64,000 bases of DNA from Mycolicibacterium madagascariense. GTDB lineage: Bacteria; Actinomycetota; Actinomycetes; Mycobacteriales; Mycobacteriaceae. The stretch spans positions 5,270,001 through 5,334,000 of the forward strand of contig NZ_AP022610.1 in the NCBI RefSeq assembly GCF_010729665.1. The letters run 5' to 3'. Shown here piece after piece: positions 38,097 through 46,111 of the stretch. Positions within the stretch are counted from its first letter, which is position 1; each line of letters starts with the position of its first letter. A model generated the notes under the pieces. That model did not search any database, was not told the origin of the DNA, and saw only the letters and a list, made by a program, of their open reading frames with translations. A program made the translations under genes and the position numbers.

Positions 38097-38594
38097 ATGA
38101 GGCAAGGTCTGCTGGTCGTCGCGGGAGGTGCCGCGATCGTCATCGTCGCCGCGGCGGGGTGTTCGTCGGGGGAGAAGTCGTCATCGCAGTCGAGCTCGAG
38201 TTCGTCGTCGTCCGCGTCGTCGTCGGCGTCGAGCAGTTCGAGTTCGGCGCAGGCGAGTTCGGGTGGCACCAAGGTCACGATCGACGGTCAGCCCAAGGAC
38301 ATCGCCGGCGACGTCGTGTGCGCCACGGCGGCCGGCCACGTCAACGTCGCGATCGGCCAGGGCACGACGGGTATCGCCGCCGTGCTCGGCGACGGGGACT
38401 CACCGTCGGTCACGTCGGTCGCACTGGGCAACGTCAACGGCGTCACGCTCGCGGTGGCGGCCGGCCAGGGTGATGCGACCGCGCAGAAGCAGGACAAGAG
38501 CTACAAGATCACCGGCAACGCCGTCGGCATCGACATGTCGAACCCGCTGCAGCCGGTGAAGAAGCCCTTCGAGCTGGACTTCACCTGCCCCTAG
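38097..38594 (+). CDS. LpqH-like (19-kDa antigen family) lipoprotein
   Basis: A 165-residue secreted lipoprotein: N-terminal helix ending VAAAGCSSG (lipobox with Cys22), a roughly 35-residue almost pure serine linker, then a compact domain starting [17 protein letters not shown] with a second Cys near the C-terminus (DFTCP), forming the disulfide typical of the LpqH fold. ATG 38097 follows GAAGGGGAG. LpqH proteins are abundant, TLR2-active surface lipoproteins. The linker is more serine-rich than usual. Confidence 0.82.
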   Translation: MRQGLLVVAGGAAIVIVAAAGCSSGEKSSSQSSSSSSSSASSSASSSSSSAQASSGGTKVTIDGQPKDIAGDVVCATAAGHVNVAIGQGTTGIAAVLGDGDSPSVTSVALGNVNGVTLAVAAGQGDATAQKQDKSYKITGNAVGIDMSNPLQPVKKPFELDFTCP

Positions 38595-38612
38595 CCCGCT
38601 GGCGGCGCATTG

Positions 38613-38636
38613 GTAACAGAGCAATCGCTCTGTTAC
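38613..38636. promoter_or_regulatory. Perfect palindromic TetR operator
   Basis: GTAACAGAGC-AATC-GCTCTGTTAC is a perfect 10-bp inverted repeat with a 4-base spacer, ending 9 bases before the GTG of the TetR gene. Its position over the promoter or leader implies autorepression of the TetR/enoyl-CoA hydratase pair. Confidence 0.85.
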
Positions 38637-38645
38637 GGTACCCGG

Positions 38646-39275
38646 GTGCCCCGGCCCCGCCTCTACGATCGCGATCTGGTGCTCGACGCCGCCGAGTCGC
38701 TGGCCGTGGCGACCGGGCCCGCGGGCGTCACCACCCGCGCCGTCGCGAGCAAGGCCGGCGTCTCCAACGGGGCGATCTACCACAGCTTCGGCTCCCGCGC
38801 GGACCTCGTCGCCCAGACGTGGTTGCGCGCAGCGCGCGGATTCCTGTGCGTACAGGGCGATCTCGTCGAGGCTGCGCTTTCGGGCCCGGCCGCCGATCCC
38901 GTCGACGCCGTCGTCGCGGCGGCCGACGCCCCCGCGGTCTACTACCGCCGCCACCCGCAGTCCGCGCGACTCCTGGTGCGCGTCAACCGAACTCAGCTGC
39001 TTGGCGACGGCGTCTCCGACGCGGTGGGCGCCGAACTCGCCGCGCTCGACGCCGAGCTGGTCGCCCTCCTGGTCCGACTGGCACGCACGCTGTGGAACCG
39101 TGGGGACGCCGCGGCCGTCGACGCCATCACGCTGTGCGTCGTCGACCTGCCCACCGCGTTCCTCCTGTCGCGCCACCGCATCGACGACGAGTGGGCCCGC
39201 GTCCGCCTCGGATCGGCGGTGCGGGCGACTCTCGCCGACGGTCCGCCCCCACCCACCACCACCACCAAGGAGTGA
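38646..39275 (+). CDS. TetR-family repressor
   Basis: A 209-residue regulator with an N-terminal helix-turn-helix (VTTRAVASKAGVSNGAIYHSFGSRADLVA) and a helical ligand domain. It starts at GTG 38646, 9 bases after the palindrome at 38613-38636 and with no clear Shine-Dalgarno, so it may be leaderless. The hydratase gene follows after 3 bases, suggesting control of acyl-CoA metabolism, perhaps with an acyl-CoA effector. Confidence 0.88.
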   Translation: MPRPRLYDRDLVLDAAESLAVATGPAGVTTRAVASKAGVSNGAIYHSFGSRADLVAQTWLRAARGFLCVQGDLVEAALSGPAADPVDAVVAAADAPAVYYRRHPQSARLLVRVNRTQLLGDGVSDAVGAELAALDAELVALLVRLARTLWNRGDAAAVDAITLCVVDLPTAFLLSRHRIDDEWARVRLGSAVRATLADGPPPPTTTTKE

Positions 39276-39278
39276 CCC

Positions 39279-39938
39279 GTGTCCCCCACCCTGCGCCACG
39301 CCGATGGCATCGCCGTACTCGACCTCGGCGATGACGAGAACCGCTTCTCGCTGGACTTCCTCGACGCGATCGACGCCCACCTCGACGACGTGATCGCCTC
39401 TGGCGCAACGGGACTCGTCACCACCGGAACCGGGAAGTTCTACTCCAACGGCCTGGATCTGGACTGGCTGATGGCCCACGGGGATCAGATGCAGTTCTAC
39501 GTCGGCCGCGTCCACGCGCTGTTCGCCCGCATCCTGACGCTGCCGATGCCGACGGCCGCAGCGCTCAACGGCCACGCCTTCGGCGCGGGGGCCATGCTGG
39601 CGATCGCCCACGACTACCGGGCCATGCGCGTCGACCGCGGCTACTTCTGCTTTCCCGAGGTCGACATTCACATCCCCTTCACGCCAGGCATGGCCGCGCT
39701 GATCCAGGCCAAGCTGACCCCCGCCGCGGCCGTCGCATCCATGACCACCGGACGCCGCTTCGGCGGCGCCGACGCGCTGCAGACCGGACTGGTGGACGCC
39801 ACCGCCGAGGAATCCGCCGTGACCGCAACCGCGACCAGTTTCCTCGCGCCCATCGGGGCGAAGGACCAGGGCACGCTCGGCGCCATCAAGCAGACCATGT
39901 TCGGCCCTGCGGTCGCCGCGCTGACGAGTCAGGGCTGA
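39279..39938 (+). CDS. Enoyl-CoA hydratase/isomerase family protein
   Basis: A 219-residue crotonase-fold protein from GTG 39279 (AAGGAG upstream). The oxyanion-hole regions are KFYSNGLDLDWL and LNGHAFGAGAMLAIAHDYRAM. It is shorter than typical hydratases (about 260) and lacks a clear pair of catalytic Glu residues; FPEVDIHIPF offers one Glu. It may be an isomerase-like member. It is in an operon with TetR and its 3' end overlaps the convergent DUF2071 gene by 10 bases. Confidence 0.8.
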   Translation: MSPTLRHADGIAVLDLGDDENRFSLDFLDAIDAHLDDVIASGATGLVTTGTGKFYSNGLDLDWLMAHGDQMQFYVGRVHALFARILTLPMPTAAALNGHAFGAGAMLAIAHDYRAMRVDRGYFCFPEVDIHIPFTPGMAALIQAKLTPAAAVASMTTGRRFGGADALQTGLVDATAEESAVTATATSFLAPIGAKDQGTLGAIKQTMFGPAVAALTSQG

Positions 39939-40681
39939 ACCGGGTCGCGCCCCAAGGCCGTCGGCCGTCCGAAGCGCGCCCACACCCCGGGTGAGTACAG
40001 CGCGGGCAGCGGTTCGCCGACGGTCGTCACGCCGGCGGCGGTCACCAGATCGTCGTCCAGCGTCACGACGTCGGCGGAGAACAGGTCGAACGGCGGGTGT
40101 TCGTTGGGCACCCACCACGTGCGGCCCATCGTCCGGGTGTGCGCGCCCCGGCGCGCCGTCAGCCACGTCTGAAGCGGGGTGGGAGCGACCGCGGCGCCGA
40201 CGTCCACGGACACCAGGCTGTGCAGTCCCCGCCGGGGCAGTCGGCGGTGGCTCTCGTAGGTCAACCGGTCACCCGTGCGGGCCGAGCGCATCCTGGCCCA
40301 GGTGTAGGGCGTGCCGAGACCCACCCGGGTCACGGGCACGACGGCCAGCCGAGACGTCTCCAACGACCTGAACAGCACGCCGTGGCGGCCGTCGTCGTCC
40401 ACGGAGTACAGCCGGACGTTGGTCTCGAGGAAGCGTCCGAAGTAGGGGATCGACCACGGCGCACCCAGCGCTACGTCACTCATCGCGAAGGGCACCAGCC
40501 CGACGTACGTCGCCCCGTCGAAGACGTCGGGACGCGTCCCCGGCGGGAACAGCGCTGCCACCGCGTCGGGGTCGACCCGCCAGTGCAGGAAGACCAAGTC
40601 GCTCCACCGCTGCCGGGTGAACACGGGCCGCGGCAGCGGCGGCGCGGTCGTCGCGAAGCCGGCGGGCAGCGAACCGCTCAC
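39929..40681 (-). CDS. DUF2071 (YqjF-like) protein
   Basis: A 250-residue protein starting at GTG 40681. The pattern FLHWRVDPDAVAALFPPGTRPDVFDGATYVGLVPF is characteristic of the DUF2071/acetoacetate-decarboxylase-like fold. There is no known reaction. It is a single gene convergent with the hydratase and 18 bases downstream of the DUF3072 stop-side neighbour on the same strand. Confidence 0.8.
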   Translation of the reverse strand: MSGSLPAGFATTAPPLPRPVFTRQRWSDLVFLHWRVDPDAVAALFPPGTRPDVFDGATYVGLVPFAMSDVALGAPWSIPYFGRFLETNVRLYSVDDDGRHGVLFRSLETSRLAVVPVTRVGLGTPYTWARMRSARTGDRLTYESHRRLPRRGLHSLVSVDVGAAVAPTPLQTWLTARRGAHTRTMGRTWWVPNEHPPFDLFSADVVTLDDDLVTAAGVTTVGEPLPALYSPGVWARFGRPTALGRDPVQP

Positions 40682-40699
40682 GCGGCCGGTCTCAGCTCG

Positions 40700-40942
40700 T
40701 CACCCCTGGCCCCGACCGGTTTCCTGCTGCAGCTCGTCGATGAGGTCCGACGCCTCGGCCTTCGTCAACCCGTCGGGCAGATCGCGCTTGGCCTCCTGGG
40801 CCAGCGTCTGCAGGTAGGACCGCTGCGGACCGGTCATCGGCTCGCCGCCGGTCACCCAGTCCGAGGTGTCCTTCTCGGCGGTCTCGTTCGGCGCCTGAGC
40901 GTCGTCGTTCATGGTTCCGTTGGTGGTGTCACTGTTCGTCAT
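40700..40942 (-). CDS. DUF3072 small acidic protein
   Basis: An 80-residue protein from ATG 40942: a polar, Asn/Thr-rich start, then GGEPMTGPQRSYLQTLAQEAKRDLPDGLTKAEASDLIDELQ, the DUF3072 helix-turn-helix-like motif. The function is unknown. A SigF-type promoter ends 10 bases upstream of the start codon, so the mRNA is nearly leaderless and the gene is probably stress-induced. Confidence 0.8.
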   Translation of the reverse strand: MTNSDTTNGTMNDDAQAPNETAEKDTSDWVTGGEPMTGPQRSYLQTLAQEAKRDLPDGLTKAEASDLIDELQQETGRGQG

Positions 40943-40951
40943 GCCAGGCGT

Positions 40952-40977
40952 ATATCCGTCGAAAGTACGTTCGAAAC
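40952..40977 (-). promoter_or_regulatory. SigF-type promoter for the DUF3072 gene
   Basis: On the minus strand GTTT (40974-40977), a 16-base spacer and GGATAT (40952-40957) match the mycobacterial SigF consensus GTTT-N15-17-GGGTAT with one mismatch. The start codon is 10 bases downstream. Confidence 0.62.
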
Positions 40978-41072
40978 ACTTCCCGTGACGGTTTCGCGAG
41001 GCCGGGCCCCGGGCAATCGCCCCGTGACGAAGGACCATCGAACGAGAAGATCAGAAGGGTTGGTGGCCATCC

Positions 41073-41297
41073 GTGCCGACCGAAGACGAGCGCCGCACCG
41101 TGCGACTCACCGCGGGCGGGCCGATGCTGGTGCAGGGACCCGTGCGCATCGAGACTCCCACCGGCGAGGTCGTCGAGTCCGACCGCTTCCTGGTCGCCAT
41201 CTGCACGTGCCGCCGCAGCAAGGCCTACCCACTGTGCGACACCAGCCACCGACGCAAGCGCCGGATGGACGACAGGTCAGACGAGCCCTCGACGTAG
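41073..41297 (+). CDS. CDGSH-type iron-sulfur protein
   Basis: A 74-residue protein from GTG 41073. CTCRRSKAYPLCDTSH has the C-x-C-x8-C-x3-H ligand set of CDGSH [2Fe-2S] proteins. A weak SigF-like element (GTTT 40991, 16-base spacer, GGGCAA 41011) precedes it. Its 3' end overlaps the haem-oxygenase-like gene on the other strand by 21 bases, and the two families are often found side by side in actinobacteria. Confidence 0.87.
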   Translation: MPTEDERRTVRLTAGGPMLVQGPVRIETPTGEVVESDRFLVAICTCRRSKAYPLCDTSHRRKRRMDDRSDEPST

Positions 41298-42296
41298 CGA
41301 ACTACGCCCGGCCGCCCAGCTGTCGGTCATGTGGTCCGCGAGGCGCTCCTCGACCAGGTCGCGGGCGCGGATGCCGAACACCACGTCGCGATCCAGCTGC
41401 GGCTCGTTGGCCAGCAGGTCACCCACGACGTCGGTGCGGACCACCTGTTCGTGCACGGCGTCGGCCTCGACGTGCTCGGCGTAGAACCGCACGCAGGCGG
41501 CCGGTGCGCCCAGCCGCTGCAGGGCCTGCACCAGCCGGTGCGACCCGGGCGGCGAGGTGATCTCCGTCGACGCGAAGTGACCGACCGCGGCGCCGCGCCA
41601 ACCGCGGTGCAGCCCGAACATCGACATCAGGTTCACCACGGTCAACGACTCCGCGGGAACGTGGTCGAGGTAGGCCAGGTAACCGTCGTCGAGGTGCGCG
41701 GCTCCGAGCAGATCGCAGAACAGCCGCTGGTGGAGCCGGTCGCCGTGACCCGCGCCGTACTCGTCGAACTCGACGGCCACGAACGCGGCCTTCGCGTGTC
41801 CGGTGAGCCGGGGAATGAGCCAGGCGTGCGGATCGGCTTCCTTGAGGTGGTAGATCGACCGGTGCACGAAGTACTCGAGCATCTGCTCCCACGTGCCCTC
41901 GTCGCGCAGGTGGTACGAAAGACCTTGTCCGTCAACGGGTTCGATCGAGAGCGCGGCCATCTCGGCCGCCGCGGTCTCGTCGGGACCGATCTCGCCGACC
42001 TCCCGGACGAGGGCCTCCTCGAAGCGGTCCTCCAGCGCCGCCCGCAGGTGCAGCAGCGCGGGGTTCCATTCCCACCGGGTGTCGACGCCGTCGAAGCCGC
42101 GGTAGTGCAGTTCGTAGCAGACGTGCAGCGCCAGCTGCAGGTCGAGGCCGTAGGGGTCGGAATCGCCCAGCGGCGCGTCGATGCGGTACAGGCCGCGTCG
42201 CGACGGACGGCCGGTGATGGTGTCCAGCACGGCGGCCGACAGCGGGCCGACCGCGGTGGGCAGCGACGGAGCGAGAGTGGGAGTAGCGAGTGTCAC
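41277..42296 (-). CDS. Haem-oxygenase-like iron-containing redox enzyme family protein
   Basis: A 339-residue helical protein from GTG 42296. Candidate metal ligands are in FDEYGAGHGDRLHQRLFCDLL and FYAEHVEADAVHEQVV, the E/H/D-rich helices of haem-oxygenase-like di-iron enzymes. The reaction is unknown. A strong SigF-type promoter ends 10 bases before the start, giving a nearly leaderless mRNA. The neighbours are a CDGSH protein and a ferritin-like protein, forming an iron/redox stress cluster. Confidence 0.75.
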   Translation of the reverse strand: MTLATPTLAPSLPTAVGPLSAAVLDTITGRPSRRGLYRIDAPLGDSDPYGLDLQLALHVCYELHYRGFDGVDTRWEWNPALLHLRAALEDRFEEALVREVGEIGPDETAAAEMAALSIEPVDGQGLSYHLRDEGTWEQMLEYFVHRSIYHLKEADPHAWLIPRLTGHAKAAFVAVEFDEYGAGHGDRLHQRLFCDLLGAAHLDDGYLAYLDHVPAESLTVVNLMSMFGLHRGWRGAAVGHFASTEITSPPGSHRLVQALQRLGAPAACVRFYAEHVEADAVHEQVVRTDVVGDLLANEPQLDRDVVFGIRARDLVEERLADHMTDSWAAGRSSLRRGLV

Positions 42297-42305
42297 CGGG
42301 GACCC

Positions 42306-42330
42306 ATACCCGGGCCGTCGCGATGAAAAC
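42306..42330 (-). promoter_or_regulatory. SigF-type promoter for the haem-oxygenase-like gene
   Basis: On the minus strand GTTT (42327-42330), a 15-base spacer and a perfect GGGTAT (42306-42311). This is the consensus mycobacterial SigF promoter, placed 10 bases before GTG 42296. Confidence 0.75.
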
Positions 42331-42382
42331 CCCGGCGTTGGTTCACGTTCACTGAGATGTCTCCCACAAAGGCGGGGAAGAC

Positions 42383-42407
42383 GATTACCCCACTGCGTCC
42401 CGGGTAC
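42383..42407 (+). promoter_or_regulatory. Possible SigF-like promoter for the ferritin-like gene
   Basis: GATT (42383-42386), a 15-base spacer and GGGTAC (42402-42407) differ from the SigF consensus by one base in each box. This would give a leader of about 55 bases before ATG 42471. It is weaker than the two minus-strand sites nearby. Confidence 0.4.
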
Positions 42408-42470
42408 GCATTGGGGCAGGTGCAACCCCGCGCCGAGACACATCATCAACGCCGAAGGGGCGAACCACAT

Positions 42471-43433
42471 ATGACGACCACCAGCATCAATACCCTCATT
42501 GCCCAGCTGCGCGCCGTGTTGGATCTCACCAACACCGAGATTCAGGTAGCCGAGACCCGCGTGGTGCAGGCCCGCACCGAGGCCGTGCGCAAGGAACTCA
42601 GCCAGAACGCCGCCAACGGGCGCGCGCGGGCGGAGTCCATCGAGTCAGCCATCCGCGACCTGGGTGGCCATCCCGACGTGATCGGGCCGTTCTTCGGGCG
42701 CGCCGCCGCCGCGGTCAAGGCACTCACCGAGCAGGCGCAGCCGTTCGACGAGGCGCTCCTGGGCGACCTCGCGCTCGAGCACCAGCTGTTCGACCGTGCC
42801 CGCTACATCAAGGCCCTGGCCGTGGCCGCCAAGCAGCCCGACGTCGAGGCGCTGGCCACCCGGCTCATCACCGCGCACTCGGCGACCATCGACTGGCTCA
42901 CCACCGTCCTCGCCGAGGACGCCCTCGGTGGACCCGCCGCGCTGCGCCGCACGCCGCTGCAGGCCGCCGCGGGCGCGGCAATTCAGATCGTCAACGTGCC
43001 GATGAACTGGTCGGTGCGCGGGATCGACCGCGCCGTGGAGACCGTGCGCGCGACCCCGCTGGCCATCGGCGAACTGCTCAACCGCGGCAAGCAGGCCGGC
43101 GATCTGGCCGCCAAGACGCTGGCGACCTCTCGCGACGCGGCCCTCGAGACCGCCGAGCGCGTCATGCGTGACGGTGGCGCCGAGCAGTCGGCCGACGTCG
43201 TGCACGCCGTGCGGACCGCGGCGGGCGTCCTCGACGCCTCCGAGCTGCCGATCGACGGCTATGACGAGCTCAACGTGAGCCAGGCCGTCGCCGCGATCAA
43301 GGAGCTGACCGAGCCGTCCGACGTGCGGACCATCCTCGCGTTCGAGGAGACGCACAAGCAGCGTCAGGGCGTCGTTTCCGCCGCGCAGGCGCGCATCGCC
43401 GCGATCGCGCAGGAAGTCGTCGGCATCAGCTAG
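42471..43433 (+). CDS. Ferritin-like-domain protein
   Basis: A 320-residue, almost entirely helical protein. The N-terminal half has a four-helix pattern with LEHQLFDRARYIKALAVAA, the E/H-type helix of ferritin-like folds. The middle holds an Ala-rich amphipathic region, and the C-terminus is a long helix (VSAAQARIAAIAQEV). It resembles YciE/DUF892-like stress proteins of mycobacteria. ATG 42471 follows GAAGGGG. A strong terminator follows the stop. Confidence 0.65.
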   Translation: MTTTSINTLIAQLRAVLDLTNTEIQVAETRVVQARTEAVRKELSQNAANGRARAESIESAIRDLGGHPDVIGPFFGRAAAAVKALTEQAQPFDEALLGDLALEHQLFDRARYIKALAVAAKQPDVEALATRLITAHSATIDWLTTVLAEDALGGPAALRRTPLQAAAGAAIQIVNVPMNWSVRGIDRAVETVRATPLAIGELLNRGKQAGDLAAKTLATSRDAALETAERVMRDGGAEQSADVVHAVRTAAGVLDASELPIDGYDELNVSQAVAAIKELTEPSDVRTILAFEETHKQRQGVVSAAQARIAAIAQEVVGIS

Positions 43434-43450
43434 TCACACCCATCGCGACG

Positions 43451-43483
43451 AGGGACCCCCGGTGCAACGCGCCGGGGGTCCCT
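43451..43483 (+). terminator. Hairpin terminator after the ferritin-like gene
   Basis: AGGGACCCCCGG pairs perfectly with CCGGGGGTCCCT (12 bp) around a 9-base loop, 18 bases after the stop, followed by TCCGTCTT. The tail is U-poor, as is usual in mycobacteria. Confidence 0.85.
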
Positions 43484-43538
43484 TCCGTCTTCGGCGACTT
43501 CGGCGCGCCTCCGGCCCCGGTGACCTAACGTAACGACC

Positions 43539-43931
43539 ATGGCGAACTTCTCGGCGTCGCCCGGCAGGTCCCGCCTGGGCCGTCGGCTCGGCTTGCCATT
43601 CCTCGCGGGCACTGCGGCGCTGTTCATCGGATCGAGCGGAATCGCTTCTGCTGCACCGACATTCGATGTGGAGGGCTACTCCACGTGCACCGCGACCACC
43701 ACCCCGGCGCCGGGCGAGGACTACGACGCCGTCGTCTCGGACTGCTGCGTGCAGCATGCCGGAGTGCCCACCCCGACGAAGTTCGGCATGGGCTGCGTCG
43801 CGCCGGTCGACGCCGCTGGAGTCGACGAGCGACCCACGATCGTCCTGCCCGTTCGGCCCCTGCCCGCCGACAAGGCCGACGACGACCTCAACGGGCTCAT
43901 CGACATGCAGCTGCCCGGTCCGCCGGCCTAG
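43539..43931 (+). CDS. Small secreted protein of unknown function
   Basis: A 130-residue protein with a signal peptide (RRLGLPFLAGTAALFIGSSGIASAAP, cleavage after ASA). The mature part has four Cys (STCTAT, SDCCVQ, MGCVAP) and an acidic end. It is not recognised; small Cys-containing exported proteins of this kind are common in mycobacteria. Its TAG shares the CTAG palindrome with the convergent proline-rich gene. Confidence 0.65.
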   Translation: MANFSASPGRSRLGRRLGLPFLAGTAALFIGSSGIASAAPTFDVEGYSTCTATTTPAPGEDYDAVVSDCCVQHAGVPTPTKFGMGCVAPVDAAGVDERPTIVLPVRPLPADKADDDLNGLIDMQLPGPPA

Positions 43932-44605
43932 GGGGCGGGGTTTGGTGGTGGGGGCAGGATGAGTCCCGGTGGCGGGGTGGGCCCGTCGGCGGGGTCGGGC
44001 AGGTAGTCCACCAGCCCCGGCGGGATCACCGTGCCCGGGGGCGGTGCGGTACCGGGCAGCGGCTCACCCAACTGCTGACGCGGCGCCTGCCCCAACCCGC
44101 CATAGGTGCGACCCGCCCGCTGCAGATCGATCCACCGACCGAACCACGTCCCCTTGCGCACGTCGTCGTTCTCCGCACCCGGAGCCACCCCGAACTGGGT
44201 GCCCTGCCCGGGTGCGGAGGGCACGTCGTTGAGTTCCTGTGCGCCATAGGCATTGTTGAACACGTTCAGGTTCGGCACCGTCCCGAGCTGACCGTTGGGC
44301 GCCTCGGGCACCGGGTTCTGCCCCAGCACGCTGGCCGCGTCCAGTCCCACCACCTGGGGTGCGCCCAACGCCCCCGGCACCCCGGGTTGCCCGCGCTGCG
44401 CCAGCACGTCCAGGCCCTGGGCACCCAGGGGCGTCCCCACCAACGGCAACACCGGACCCTGATCCGGCGCCGGCGCCGGGGGTGCGTCCGCCGGCGGCGG
44501 CGGCGGGGGTGGGCCGTCGTCGGCGTGGGCGATCCCCGGCAACGCCACCGTCCCCAACGCCCATCCACCAATGACCAAGGCGCTCAACCGCCCTCGACGT
44601 GACAC
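43928..44605 (-). CDS. Proline-rich secreted protein, copy 1
   Basis: A 225-residue exported protein from GTG 44605: signal peptide ending GIAHADD, a proline run, then a conserved middle (GPVLPLVGTPLGAQGLDVLA, NVFNNAYGAQELNDVP, DVRKGTWFGRWIDLQRAG) and a proline-rich end. It is not assigned to a known family. It is the third gene of a block whose first two encode MspA-family proteins, 9 bases after the second MspA stop. A near-identical copy lies at 48170-48850, so it probably works with the MspA-like proteins in the outer envelope. Confidence 0.7.
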   Translation of the reverse strand: MSRRGRLSALVIGGWALGTVALPGIAHADDGPPPPPPPADAPPAPAPDQGPVLPLVGTPLGAQGLDVLAQRGQPGVPGALGAPQVVGLDAASVLGQNPVPEAPNGQLGTVPNLNVFNNAYGAQELNDVPSAPGQGTQFGVAPGAENDDVRKGTWFGRWIDLQRAGRTYGGLGQAPRQQLGEPLPGTAPPPGTVIPPGLVDYLPDPADGPTPPPGLILPPPPNPAP

Positions 44606-44614
44606 GCCCCGGTC

Positions 44615-45382
44615 CTAGACCGACTTGGTGACGCCGTAGTAGGCCACCACGTCATCGGTGTCGGTGGTCGAACTGGTCAACGTGGCATAGGACCGCAGGA
44701 ACGACTGACCCACGCACCCATCGACCTTGATGTGGGTGTCCTTCAACGTCACCCGCGCCGGGGCGGCCTTGAACGACTTCTTGTCCACCGTCACCGTGGA
44801 CACCGAGCCCGGCTTGGGGTGGATCTCGATGGTCCCCGACAACGGGAACGACACACTGCCCAAACCGATGCCGGTCAACCCGCCCGCCGCGGCACTCCCG
44901 GTGAAGCCCAGACCCACCGTCACACCGGCCTGCCCGATCAACCGCAACTGACCCAACTCGATGCCACACCCGATCTGATAGCCCGCCTCCAACGTGCCCC
45001 CGGAGAGCTTGGTCTTGCCCGACCCGGTCACCGTCCCGGTGAACGTGCCACCCACCAGGTACTCCCGCGAGGACAACGCCGTGGTCAACGGCGCCACCGG
45101 CAACTCGGTCTCATTGGTCGCCGCCACCGTCAACACCCACCCGTCCGGCGTGGTCACCACCCCCGGCGGCGAGGACGCCACCACACCGTCATCCGGCGGC
45201 GGCGGACCCGGATCAGCAGCAGGCACCACCGCCGGATCCGGATCAGCGGGCACCACCGCCGGATCCGGACCAGCAGGCGGATCGGCGAGCGCCGCCGGCG
45301 CCACCGCGGTCAGTGGCCCGACCAGACCGGCGGCGGCGAGTATGGCGAGGCGGTGGCGCGTCGTGCGTTTCATGGTCGTCAT
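44615..45382 (-). CDS. MspA-family porin-like protein A, copy 1
   Basis: A 255-residue exported protein. After the signal peptide (ending APAALADPP) and a Pro/Asp linker with repeated DPAVVPA units, the mature domain shows the MspA pattern: SSREYLVGGTFTG, GGTLEAGYQIGCGIE, GQAGVTVGLGF, TIEIHPKPGSVSTVTV and a C-terminal SFLRSYATLTSSTTDTDDVVAYYG. MspA proteins form octameric outer-membrane channels in fast-growing mycobacteria. ATG 45382 or 45373 are both possible starts. The linker is one repeat unit longer than in copy 2. Confidence 0.78.
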   Translation of the reverse strand: MTTMKRTTRHRLAILAAAGLVGPLTAVAPAALADPPAGPDPAVVPADPDPAVVPAADPGPPPPDDGVVASSPPGVVTTPDGWVLTVAATNETELPVAPLTTALSSREYLVGGTFTGTVTGSGKTKLSGGTLEAGYQIGCGIELGQLRLIGQAGVTVGLGFTGSAAAGGLTGIGLGSVSFPLSGTIEIHPKPGSVSTVTVDKKSFKAAPARVTLKDTHIKVDGCVGQSFLRSYATLTSSTTDTDDVVAYYGVTKSV

Positions 45383-45424
45383 CTCTGGTGCGTCGTCTCT
45401 TCTCGAAGGTGAATTCAATTGTCG

Positions 45425-46111
45425 CTAAACGGACTTCGTGACACCGAGGTAGGTGATGACGTCGTCGGTGTTGTCGGTGGAACTGGTCAGCGTCGCGTAC
45501 GAGCGGATGAACGACTGGCCGGCGCAGGTGTCGGTCTTGACCCGCACGCCCGTCAGGGTGATGCGGGTGGTCTTGCCCTTGAACGTCTTCTTGTCCAGCG
45601 CGACCGTGGTGACCGTGCCCGGCTTGAGGTAGACCTTGCCCTGCAGGCTCAGACCGGCGCTGAACGACGGCAGGAAGCCGGCCGCGATACCCGGGGTGAC
45701 GTTGGCGCCCGGGTTGATCTCCGTCTCGTCGGAGATGATGCCGCAACCGATTTGCTCGCCGGCTTCCAGCGAGCCACCGGCCAGGGTGGTCTTGCCCGCT
45801 CCGCTGATCGTGCCGGTGAACGTGCCCGAGATCAGGTACTCCCGCGAGGAGATCGCCGTCGTCAACGGCGCCACCGGCAGCTGAGTCTCGTTGCTGCCCA
45901 CCACGCTGAGGTGCCACCCGTCGGGGGTGTCCAGGATCCCGGGTGCCGCCGAGGGCACCGCGCCGGTGTCCACCGGAGGAGGCGGCGGGCCCGCCGGATC
46001 GGCGGCGGGTTCCACGGCCGGGTCCGGCGGCGGGGGGTCGGCCAACGCGGCGGGCGCCGTGCCAACGGGTATCGCTATGCACACGGCAGCCAGCGTGGCG
46101 ATGTTCTTCAC
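45425..46111 (-). CDS. MspA-family porin-like protein B, copy 1
   Basis: A 228-residue exported protein from GTG 46111, with GAAAGG upstream. It has a signal peptide ending TAPAALADPP, a Pro/Val linker, then SSREYLISGTFTGTISG, GGSLEAGEQIGCGI, SFSAGLSLQGKVYLKPGTVTTV and SFIRSYATLTSSTDNTDDVITYLGV. It has the same fold as protein A but differs in the loop after GCGI (ISDETEINPGAN). It is first in the block. Hetero-oligomer formation with A is a possibility, not shown. Confidence 0.78.
   Translation of the reverse strand: MKNIATLAAVCIAIPVGTAPAALADPPPPDPAVEPAADPAGPPPPPVDTGAVPSAAPGILDTPDGWHLSVVGSNETQLPVAPLTTAISSREYLISGTFTGTISGAGKTTLAGGSLEAGEQIGCGIISDETEINPGANVTPGIAAGFLPSFSAGLSLQGKVYLKPGTVTTVALDKKTFKGKTTRITLTGVRVKTDTCAGQSFIRSYATLTSSTDNTDDVITYLGVTKSV

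Larger units (their letters stand above)
43928..46111 (-). repeat. Three-gene duplication, copy 1
   Basis: MspA-like B, MspA-like A and the proline-rich gene, in the same order and orientation as in 48170-50302. Identity is near-complete over the last two genes (only scattered substitutions by eye) and lower over MspA-like B and the signal peptides. The homology ends abruptly at the shared stop codon of the proline-rich genes. Confidence 0.9.
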
